DNA of 8,063 nt from Cyanobacteriota bacterium (GTDB taxonomy: Bacteria; Cyanobacteriota; Cyanobacteriia; Phormidesmidales; Phormidesmidaceae), in NCBI GenBank assembly GCA_027619675.1, contig JAQCHG010000053.1:1-8063 (forward strand). The letters run 5' to 3'. Both the position numbers and the translations under genes were made by a program. The notes under the pieces were generated by a model. It was not told the origin of the DNA. It saw only the letters and a list, made by a program, of their open reading frames with translations, and searched no databases. This document shows positions 1 to 5,764 of the stretch, in pieces; positions within the stretch are counted from its first letter, which is position 1; each line of letters begins with the position of its first letter.

Positions 1-63
1 CTGAAGCTGAGTGGAGAAGCCAGGTCATAGAATGATCCCAGATATCTCGTCTTAGCTGTCGTA

Positions 64-116
64 AGGCGGGATGTTTAGGGGATTTGAGGAGGTACCAGCT
101 CCTCTTTTCCCCGCCT
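64..116. terminator. Stem-loop downstream of the PhK-like gene, possible terminator
   Basis: Nested inverted repeats are visible. AGGCGGG at 64-70 pairs with CCCGCCT at 110-116. Alternatively GGGGA (78-82) pairs with TCCCC (108-112). Inside these, GAGGAG (86-91) pairs with CTCCTC (99-104) around a 7-nt loop. The structure lies about 100 bp past the stop codon of the minus-strand gene ending at 214, so it could end that transcript or one arriving from the left. No T-tract follows on either strand, so a classical intrinsic terminator is not shown. The rest of 1-213 contains no gene that I can support. Confidence 0.35.
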
Positions 117-213
117 AGAACCATTCCCCGCAGCGGCTATCATACCGGAAGCGATCGGGGGGTTCAAGCGTATTGTCAGGGAATGGGGCGATCGCCCCAA
201 TGCACCCGCGACC

Positions 214-3200
214 CTAGGCCACATCAGCGGTGTCGTCCTCCTCTGCCTCCGCCAATTCCACCAAGAATTGCAGGGCCTTAGCGATGTAGAGGGCGCAGTC
301 CTTGGGCGATCGCCCATAAAATGCCTGCCAAGCCGCCGCCTTTTGCGACTCATAGCACCCCACCCGTTCGGGGTGACCATCCACCCAGGCGATGCGGACG
401 GCGTGGCCCGTCAGCACATCCAGCACGATGTGGTTTTCAAACTCCAAATCGGGGTTGTCGGTGAAAATCGCCGCCAGTTCCCGCAGGGCCTCTACCGTTA
501 GGTGACGGTATTCTGGCGCGTGGATTTTGTTGAGCAAATGCTCTAAACGGCGGGCAAAATTGGCCTCACCGGGGGTCATTTCCGCCAGCACCAACTCGCT
601 GTCAATGCGGTTGCGGCGGTCTAGCTTGTCCCCAATCACGATGCCCTGACAATGTTGCAGCAGGGTCCACACATCTTGGTAAAAATCCTCCGGGAGGCGG
701 GTGAGTTCGCCATCGATCTGCCGCCGCCGCCACCAGTCCACCGCGTCATCGGGGGCGGTGGGCAGCACCTTGGGCACCACCCCCCAGGTGATGGGGGCAT
801 TGGCCTTCGCCGTGAGGGACTCTTGCTTAAACAGGGTGCGGTTGAGGCCGCTGTAGCTGGCCAGCACTTGGCGCAGGCGGGTTTTGACCTCATGGGGGCT
901 GAGGGCGGTGAGGCGATCGTAGGCTTCATCGCGGGGAATGTGTTGTTCCCGCGCCAGTTCCCCCGTCAACAGCAAAATCAGATAGCCCACCCGCAGGGTC
1001 AGTAAGCCCTTGAACAGTTCGGGCTCCGACTTGATCAGCACGCTCAGGTACACCAAGACCTCTTGGGTGAGGGGGCGATCGCGCTCATCATCGCTACAAA
1101 AGGTGTTGATCTTTTGAATCACCTCAGAGTGGGGCATGGGATCGCGAATCAGCGAATCCTCGCTGTAGGCTTTGCCCACGGTTACCTGCTTTTGCCGCGC
1201 CACCAGCTCCGTTACCGCATCGGACAGGTTGACATCCATCTTGCCCAGCAGTCCGGCAGAACGGCGGACAATCAGCCACAGGTCCAACTTGCCCGCCTTG
1301 ATATAGACCTCCTCCAGCAGATCCGCCACGGTGACGGGGCGATTGGGCTGACCCAAACCGGTGTCAAATTCCAGCCCTTCTAACTGCTGCAAAAGGGCCA
1401 GAATTTCAATCTGTTCATAGAGATTGGTGGATTCCCGCAGGGTGGAGAGCAACACCTCCGGCGTTTCCCGCTCTAGCTGAAACACTTGCCAAACCGTCAG
1501 GGGTTGGGTCTGCTGGGGCACCAGGGCCAAAAAGGCAGAAATGCGGGGAATGTAGCGGGGTTGGGTACTGCTGAACCCATAGGGGCCGATGTCGTCAATG
1601 CGCTCTGCCCCCGCCGTCAGCAGCAGTTGGTAGAGTGGCCCTAGCACCACGGGTACGCCGCTACAGGTGCCCGACTTGAGTTCTTGAATCAGTTGCAGCA
1701 GGGGCGATTGGTGGATGGGGCGGTGGCCCAGTTCAAACAGTTCGTGGGTCAGCAGCAGGGTGACGGTGGGCCGTCCAGGGGCATTCCAGTGGTAGTGGAT
1801 GTAGGCCAGTTCACTGCGAATCTGGGCCACCAGGAAGTGGTAGTCCAGGGTGAGGTAAAACTTTTGGGGATCTAAAAAGGAGGGCAAAAACACCACGTTT
1901 TCCCCGCTGATGCGAAACACGCGGGAGGTGGTGAGGCTGCGCAGGCGACGGATGGGGCGACCGCTGAGGTGGAGTTTGTCGTTATAGCCGATTTGGGCAT
2001 AGACCCCAGACAATTCCCCAGAAGACTGCACCCGCACGGGCGCTAGCTGCTCTGGCACCTGGGTTTCAATGCCGTAGGTGGCCAGTTCCCGTTGCAGATC
2101 TTCGTTCTCTGCCACCAGGGCAATCTGCACGATGGACTGGCGCACCTGCCCCACCCGGCGATGTCGCCCCAGGGGATCAATGTCCGCTGGGATCAAGAGC
2201 CCTTCCGCTAACATCTGCCCCAGCAGGTACAGGCTTTGTGCCCACACCAGGGGGACGTTTTCGTTGGGTTCGCGCCCCTGGCTATGGGGGGTGGCCCGCT
2301 CTGCCGCGATCGCGGCTTCAGGCACGTAATACAGCTCCGGCAGCAGGGCAAAGTCTCCCTTGGGCAGGGCGATCGCCGCCAGCCGTTCTTGATAAAACTC
2401 CGTCGCTGCGGCATCCCGCCGGAACAGGGCATCCAGGTAGAGGTAGGTGAAAAACAGCGGCCACTCGCATTCAATGTGCTCGAATTGCAGCAGTTCCTCC
2501 GGCTCGTAATGGAGGCGGGTGGTGTCTTCCAGCACCGTCTGGTGGCCATCCCGCAAAAACCGCTTGCAGCCGTAGCGTCCCTGGAGCTTGTCCACAATTT
2601 TCTGGCGGGTACGGTCCACTAGGGCCGCATCCTCGATGGCAAAGGCGGGGTAGCTGATCACGCTCAGCACCGCCGCGTCCACCTCCTTAGAGCCCGATTC
2701 CCGAGGCAGCAGCGACTCTAGGGTGATGCGGGCGCGGGAAATTTCATCCGGCAGCACATGGATCACCGAGGATTGACCGCCGCGAATGCCGAATAGGTTG
2801 AACCCATCCATGGCCTCTAGGGCAGCCTTGGCCATGCCGACGGAACTGGCGTTGAGTTCCGGTTTGCCGTGGTTGAGCTTGTTGCCCCGCTCCCAAATGC
2901 CGTAGTCCGGGGTGCGGTAGGCCCGGCCAATGTAGTAGACCAGGTTTTGAATAAAGCTGACCTCGTCCAGGGTGAACACGATTTGCAGCCCCGAGGCGGT
3001 CATTTGGGCCAACATCAGCAAAAAGACCGAGGTGGCGTCAATTTGCAGATGGCCCCATTCGTCATCCCCCACCACGGTGGCCCCGGTGGCGGTGTCGTAT
3101 TTGGCGTGGAGGGCATCGAGGGGAGCTTGGTGGTCTTTGAAGCGCTCCACCTTGTCCGCCTGCTGCATCATGGCAAACAGCAGCCCCCGCATCAGCTTCA

Positions 3201-3453
3201 CGACGCTCTGCTCAAGTTCGTAGGTGCGGCCTTGGGCCTCGTCCGCCTTGCGGTAGGCCAAGGCCAGCCCCCACACCGCCAGGATGCTGTAGACGTTATC
3301 CCGCACCCAGGCATCGGTGTAGTCGCCGTGGATGGTGACGGCGGTGCTGGCGGGCAGCAGCCCACTGGCGGGGTGCTGCCGCGCCAGGATGACGGCTTTC
3401 ACCTGCTGGTAGTAATGGTTGAGGCGATCGCGGGGGGAAGATACCAGACCCAT
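214..3453 (-). CDS. Glycoside hydrolase family 15 / phosphorylase kinase alpha-beta-like protein
   Basis: This 1079-aa protein is colinear with the animal phosphorylase b kinase alpha and beta regulatory subunits. The N-terminal half is a GH15 (glucoamylase-type) domain. It shows GLLPAS (31-36), DAWVRDNVYSILAVWGL (47-63), GDDEWGHLQIDATS (129-142), GIWERG (185-190), NASSVGMAKAALEA (201-214) and IECEWPLF (327-334). Glu188 matches the position of the GH15 general acid, so glucan binding or hydrolysis is possible. The C-terminal half keeps PhK-type blocks, for example RRRQIDGELTRLPEDFYQDVW near residue 908 and MTPGEANF near 957, but has no CaaX box. No protein kinase gene lies nearby. There is no signal peptide, so it should be cytosolic. 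The ATG at 3453 has AAGGAT 8 nt upstream and ends with TAG. True substrate and role are unknown. Family assignment is secure; regulatory versus hydrolytic function is open. Confidence 0.93.
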   Translation of the reverse strand: MGLVSSPRDRLNHYYQQVKAVILARQHPASGLLPASTAVTIHGDYTDAWVRDNVYSILAVWGLALAYRKADEAQGRTYELEQSVVKLMRGLLFAMMQQADKVERFKDHQAPLDALHAKYDTATGATVVGDDEWGHLQIDATSVFLLMLAQMTASGLQIVFTLDEVSFIQNLVYYIGRAYRTPDYGIWERGNKLNHGKPELNASSVGMAKAALEAMDGFNLFGIRGGQSSVIHVLPDEISRARITLESLLPRESGSKEVDAAVLSVISYPAFAIEDAALVDRTRQKIVDKLQGRYGCKRFLRDGHQTVLEDTTRLHYEPEELLQFEHIECEWPLFFTYLYLDALFRRDAAATEFYQERLAAIALPKGDFALLPELYYVPEAAIAAERATPHSQGREPNENVPLVWAQSLYLLGQMLAEGLLIPADIDPLGRHRRVGQVRQSIVQIALVAENEDLQRELATYGIETQVPEQLAPVRVQSSGELSGVYAQIGYNDKLHLSGRPIRRLRSLTTSRVFRISGENVVFLPSFLDPQKFYLTLDYHFLVAQIRSELAYIHYHWNAPGRPTVTLLLTHELFELGHRPIHQSPLLQLIQELKSGTCSGVPVVLGPLYQLLLTAGAERIDDIGPYGFSSTQPRYIPRISAFLALVPQQTQPLTVWQVFQLERETPEVLLSTLRESTNLYEQIEILALLQQLEGLEFDTGLGQPNRPVTVADLLEEVYIKAGKLDLWLIVRRSAGLLGKMDVNLSDAVTELVARQKQVTVGKAYSEDSLIRDPMPHSEVIQKINTFCSDDERDRPLTQEVLVYLSVLIKSEPELFKGLLTLRVGYLILLLTGELAREQHIPRDEAYDRLTALSPHEVKTRLRQVLASYSGLNRTLFKQESLTAKANAPITWGVVPKVLPTAPDDAVDWWRRRQIDGELTRLPEDFYQDVWTLLQHCQGIVIGDKLDRRNRIDSELVLAEMTPGEANFARRLEHLLNKIHAPEYRHLTVEALRELAAIFTDNPDLEFENHIVLDVLTGHAVRIAWVDGHPERVGCYESQKAAAWQAFYGRSPKDCALYIAKALQFLVELAEAEEDDTADVA

Positions 3454-3461
3454 AGTGATAA

Positions 3462-3488
3462 ATCCTTGGGGTTTGAGGCGTGATTAAA
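3462..3488 (-). promoter_or_regulatory. Putative ribosome binding site and -10 element for the PhK-like gene
   Basis: Read on the minus strand, AAGGAT (3467-3462) lies 8 nt before the ATG at 3453 and is a reasonable Shine-Dalgarno site, supporting that start. TTTAAT (3488-3483) lies about 30 nt before the ATG and resembles a -10 box. No convincing -35 sequence is seen 16-18 nt further upstream, so the promoter part is tentative. Confidence 0.3.
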
Positions 3489-3521
3489 AGCCTACCGTTT
3501 CTTGAGAAGGGCGAGGGGGGA

Positions 3522-3573
3522 GGGTGACTGGGTGACTGGGTGACTGGGTGATGGGAGTTTTGAATTTTGAATT
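3522..3573. repeat. Short tandemly repeated repeats (GGGTGACT and TTTTGAA units)
   Basis: Three perfect GGGTGACT units (3522-3545) are followed by a degenerate GGGTGATG (3546-3553), then two TTTTGAA units (3558-3571) and TT. Composite arrays of this type are known as short tandemly repeated repeats in filamentous and related cyanobacteria. They sit between divergent genes, about 70 bp before the PhK-like gene and about 120 bp before folK. C-rich sequence follows up to about 3650. Nothing else recognisable is seen in the 238-bp gap between the two genes. Copy number probably varies between strains. Confidence 0.8.
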
Positions 3574-3691
3574 CTGCCTCCCCCTCCCCCCAAGCCCTCC
3601 GGGCAGGCTCCGCCGACATACCCATTCACCCTCATACCCACCCACCCTGGGTACGATAGAAAGCTGTGTTCTTTAAACATCCCGTGATGCC

Positions 3692-4225
3692 ATGACGTTG
3701 GTTTCCTGCGCGATCGCTTTGGGTAGTAACCTCGGCCCGTCGGAGGCGATTTTGGCAGGGGCGATCGCCAGCTTGGTTGCCCATCCTCACATCCAGGATT
3801 TGGTAACTTCCCCCCTCTACCGTACCGCCCCGGTGGGGCCGCCCCAGCCCCCCTACCTGAACGGGTGTGCCTGCTTTGCCACCGATCTGGCTCCCGAGGC
3901 GGTGTTGGCGCTGTTATTGGCGATCGAGGCCCAATTTGGCCGAGTGCGGCGGCAGCGCTGGGGACCCCGCCATTTAGATTTAGACCTGCTGCTCTATGGC
4001 AATCGGGTGATGGATCAGCCAGGGTTGCAAGTGCCCCACCCCCGGATGCAAGATCGAGCCTTTGTGCTGGTGCCCCTGATGGCGATCGCCCCCGACTGGG
4101 TGCATCCCACCCTGGGTAAAACCATCACCCACCTGTGTCAGCAGGTGTCCACCGCTGGTGTCCTGAGTCCCTCCATGCCCTGGCCCCAGCCCGTCGCCTC
4201 AGAAGGGGCATCTGCGGCCCGGTAA
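3692..4225 (+). CDS. folK: 2-amino-4-hydroxy-6-hydroxymethyldihydropteridine diphosphokinase (HPPK)
   Basis: FolK transfers pyrophosphate from ATP to 6-hydroxymethyl-7,8-dihydropterin, the step before dihydropteroate synthase in folate synthesis, in the cytosol. The 177-aa length is normal. The N-terminal ALGSNLG (9-15) is typical. The HPPK signature runs from about 83 to 103, with RWGPRHLDLDLLLYG (89-103), where Asp96 and Asp98 correspond to the Mg-binding aspartates. HPRMQDRAFVLVPL (116-129) is the conserved C-terminal block. The last 20 residues or so are Pro/Ala/Ser-rich and probably disordered. The ATG at 3692 puts the first beta strand (TLVSCAIALGSN) at the expected place; no clear Shine-Dalgarno site precedes it. 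TACGAT at 3652-3657 is a weak -10 candidate. The gene diverges from the PhK-like gene and is followed on the same strand, after about 130 bp, by a Nudix gene. Confidence 0.96.
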   Translation: MTLVSCAIALGSNLGPSEAILAGAIASLVAHPHIQDLVTSPLYRTAPVGPPQPPYLNGCACFATDLAPEAVLALLLAIEAQFGRVRRQRWGPRHLDLDLLLYGNRVMDQPGLQVPHPRMQDRAFVLVPLMAIAPDWVHPTLGKTITHLCQQVSTAGVLSPSMPWPQPVASEGASAAR

Positions 4226-4254
4226 GATAAACCTTTGATTTAAAGACTGCCCCG

Positions 4255-4271
4255 GTCTCCCCTAGGGAGAC
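4255..4271 (+). other. Perfect 7-bp hairpin between folK and the Nudix gene
   Basis: GTCTCCC (4255-4261) and GGGAGAC (4265-4271) form a perfect stem around a CTA loop, 30 nt after the folK stop. There is no T-tract after it, so it may be an attenuator, an RNA-stabilising 3' end or a factor-dependent terminator. It decides whether folK and the Nudix gene share a transcript, which the sequence alone does not settle. Confidence 0.4.
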
Positions 4272-4355
4272 AGGCTAACCCGTAGCCCCGAGCCTTCCGG
4301 ATCGGCAGCCCTCCCTAGCGAACACCGAAACCGGACCCGTGTTGTTAATGAGTGT

Positions 4356-4913
4356 GTGTGTATGTCCCTTGGTCAGGAACCCCCACAATTGCTGAAACAG
4401 CGCCTGTTACATCGGGGGCGCAAGTTTGACTTTGAGGTCAACTGCCTGCGCCTGCCCAATCAATCGGAAGGGGAATGGGAATGTATTCGCCATCCCGGTG
4501 GGGCCTTAGCGGTGCCCGTCACCCCCGACGGGGATCTGGTGCTGGTGCGCCAATACCGCTTTGCCCTCCAGGGGCGACTGCTGGAGTTTCCCGCCGGGAC
4601 GGTGGAACCCAACGAAGCCCCCGCCGCCACCATCCAACGGGAAATTGAAGAGGAAACGGGATACCGGGCCAATACCTGGCGATCGCTGGGGCAGTTTCAG
4701 TATGCTTAAAATTATTCTGACGAGTGGATTTACGCCTTTCTCGCCACGGATTTAGAGAAGATTGAGCAGCCCCCTGCGGGTGATGAGGATGAAGATATTG
4801 AGGTGGTGTTGATGAGCCCCGATCGCTTCCAAAAGGCGATTCTGGCGGGGGAGGCGATCGATGCCAAATCCATCGCCAGTTTTTTCCTGGCCCAACCGTT
4901 GCTGGGGGCCTAG
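4356..4913 (+). pseudogene. Nudix hydrolase (ADP-ribose pyrophosphatase type), interrupted by an in-frame TAA
   Basis: The frame reads 117 codons from a GTG at 4356, or 115 from the likelier ATG at 4362, to TAA at 4707-4709. It then continues in the same frame for 67 more codons to TAG at 4911. Before the stop lies a complete Nudix box at residues 81-103 (G81, E87, R95, E96, E99, E100, G102), preceded by VRQYRFALQGRLLEFPAG, the ADP-ribose pyrophosphatase pattern. After it come NYSDEWIYAFLATDLEKI, the acidic DEDEDIEVV and a C-terminal helix, all well preserved. A whole product would be about 183 aa, normal for the family. The truncated 115-aa product keeps the metal-binding box but loses the rest of the fold. 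In homologues as I recall them, this site reads Ala-Pro-Gly-Tyr-Ser; here it is Ala-stop-Asn-Tyr-Ser. It could be a recent nonsense mutation or a sequence error. Confidence 0.82.
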
Positions 4914-4951
4914 GCTGACGCCGCCCCAATCGGTCCCCATCGCCATCGCCT

Positions 4952-4976
4952 CTCGGGGTGAGATGACCGCCCCGAG
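4952..4976 (+). terminator. GC-rich stem-loop after the Nudix gene, possible terminator
   Basis: CTCGGGG (4952-4958) pairs perfectly with CCCCGAG (4970-4976) around an 11-nt loop, 38 nt after the TAG of the Nudix frame. No T-run follows directly; the first is TTTTT at 4994-4998, inside the adjoining structured repeat. It is plausible as the 3' end of the folK-Nudix transcript, but it is not a textbook intrinsic terminator. Confidence 0.4.
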
Positions 4977-4985
4977 TCCTTGGCC

Positions 4986-5079
4986 TTAGGGGATTTTTCG
5001 GAATGAATATACCGCCGTAGGTTGGCGTCGAGGTCCGAGACCCAACAGTCTGAGCGGGTAAACTCCTTTCTCAGGGATC
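4986..5079 (+). repeat. Structured inverted repeat, copy 1 (three-hairpin element)
   Basis: The first 74 positions match the reverse complement of 5691-5764 at 65 of 74 bases without gaps, including a 20-base perfect core (5027-5046). The tail matches more loosely and needs one gap, ending with CTCAGGGATC against CTCAGAGATC. Three stems can form. Stem 1 lies around 4999-5014 (CGG/CCG plus AT/AT). Stem 2 pairs GTTGG and GTC (5021-5029) with GACCCAAC (5039-5046). Stem 3 pairs CTGAG (about 5050) with CTCAG (about 5070). The element starts 72 bp after the Nudix frame ends and stops 4 bp before the stop codon of the facing 110-aa gene. The family is not recognised; it could be a small RNA, a transcript-end structure or a MITE-like end. 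Confidence 0.75.
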
Positions 5080-5082
5080 GCC

Positions 5083-5415
5083 TTAACTTGCGCCGCAGCA
5101 GCGATCGATGCCGAGACTATCCAGCAGTAGATCGCTGACCGCATTGGCGACGGCAAACTCCCCAAAGAAACTCTGGGAAAAGTCGAACGCCTGCATTTCC
5201 GTCAGGATCGCCATCACCAGGGAACCCAGATCGTTTTCCCCCTCCATGCGCTGGCGCACAAACACCTGGGCGGCGCGGTGGGCAATGTCGCGGTTTACCG
5301 CTTCGGGAATGAATTGTTCGTCTAGCCATTGGTGCAGGGTGGCTTGGAGCCATTCCCCCTCCTGGCTGGGGTTTGTGGCGGGGGGGAGGGTAATGGGTGC
5401 AATGGGTTCAGCCAT
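5083..5415 (-). CDS. Conserved hypothetical protein, 110 aa, probably cyanobacterial-specific
   Basis: A small acidic soluble protein with no signal peptide or membrane segment. A Pro/Ala-rich N-terminus (1-18) leads into a mostly helical body. That body includes EWLQATLHQWLDEQFIPE (21-38), NRDIAHRAAQVFVRQRMEGE (41-60), a hydrophobic helix LGSLVMAILTEMQAFDF (63-79), FFGEFAVANAVSDLLLDSL (83-101) and a C-terminal GIDRCCG (102-108) with two adjacent cysteines. The dense, well-ordered pattern and a proper stop (TAA at 5083) argue for a real gene. It resembles conserved cyanobacterial proteins of unknown function as I recall them, and I cannot name a domain family. The ATG at 5415 lacks a clear Shine-Dalgarno site. 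It stands alone on its strand, bracketed by the two inverted repeat copies, facing the Nudix gene. Function unknown. Confidence 0.8.
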   Translation of the reverse strand: MAEPIAPITLPPATNPSQEGEWLQATLHQWLDEQFIPEAVNRDIAHRAAQVFVRQRMEGENDLGSLVMAILTEMQAFDFSQSFFGEFAVANAVSDLLLDSLGIDRCCGAS

Positions 5416-5671
5416 GGGGTCAGCGTCGGGTGGACATCAAAGGATATCGCGGGCCTCTTCCCACTCAGCACAGGGATAGCAGTCTTAACACGGCAACCGC
5501 GTCGGCCCAATGGGTTGATTTTGACAAACTTTTCCCAGTTTTCTCCAACAGTGTTAAGAGATTCTTCCCAAGCCCTAGTTGAGCTTGGCGCGAATACCCC
5601 TACCTTCCATGCTCCCCATCTCCCCCACCCAAGGAAACGGTTGGCAAACTTACGCCGCGCTGGACTAGGGG
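5416..5671. other. Intergenic region upstream of the 110-aa gene, with a 9-bp dyad
   Basis: No gene is supported here. TCTTAACAC (5483-5491) and GTGTTAAGA (5551-5559) are a perfect 9-bp inverted repeat separated by 59 bp, lying 68-144 bp upstream of the ATG of the minus-strand gene. The stretch between them is AT-richer than its surroundings and includes TTGACA on the plus strand (5521-5526), but without a matching -10 or a downstream plus-strand gene. The dyad could be a two-site operator or could be chance. Confidence 0.35.
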
Positions 5672-5764
5672 GATCTCTGAGCCAGAAATGACCTGCTCAG
5701 ACGGTTGGGTCTCGGACCTCGACACCAACCGATGGCGGCATATTTATGCCGCAAAATCCCCTAA
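5672..5764 (-). repeat. Structured inverted repeat, copy 2 (three-hairpin element)
   Basis: Reverse-oriented partner of 4986-5079. Read on the minus strand, stem 1 is the perfect palindrome GCGGCATAAATATGCCGC (5752-5735). Stem 2 pairs GGTTGG and GTC with GACCCAACC (5730-5703) around a 9-nt loop. Stem 3 pairs TCTGAGC with GCTCAGA around a 12-nt loop (about 5701-5676). This copy is the better-paired of the two. Its first bases, TTAG, overlap the TAG stop codon of the UPF0182 gene at 5761-5763, so it forms the start of that gene's 3' untranslated region. No T-tract follows stem 1. Confidence 0.75.

Noticed and set aside
2869..3483. 204-codon plus-strand open frame opposite the 5' end of the PhK-like gene
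   Set aside because: It is antisense to the most conserved GH15 blocks, low-complexity in composition and without a recognisable family; it is a shadow frame.
3522..3553. CRISPR array
   Set aside because: The repeats are 8 bp and directly adjacent, with no spacers; no cas genes are present.
4707..4709. Programmed readthrough or an altered genetic code at the Nudix TAA
   Set aside because: TAA ends folK and the 110-aa gene normally in this window, the context TAA-A is not a known leaky one, and no recoding stem-loop is seen directly downstream.
4710..4913. A frameshift in the Nudix gene
   Set aside because: Codon phase is the same before and after the break (4707 and 4911 are both whole codons from 4356), so the lesion is a nonsense codon and not an indel shift.
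4986..5764. A complete insertion sequence with terminal inverted repeats
   Set aside because: The 110-aa protein has no transposase features, no target-site duplication is visible outside the repeats, and the ends coincide with host gene ends.
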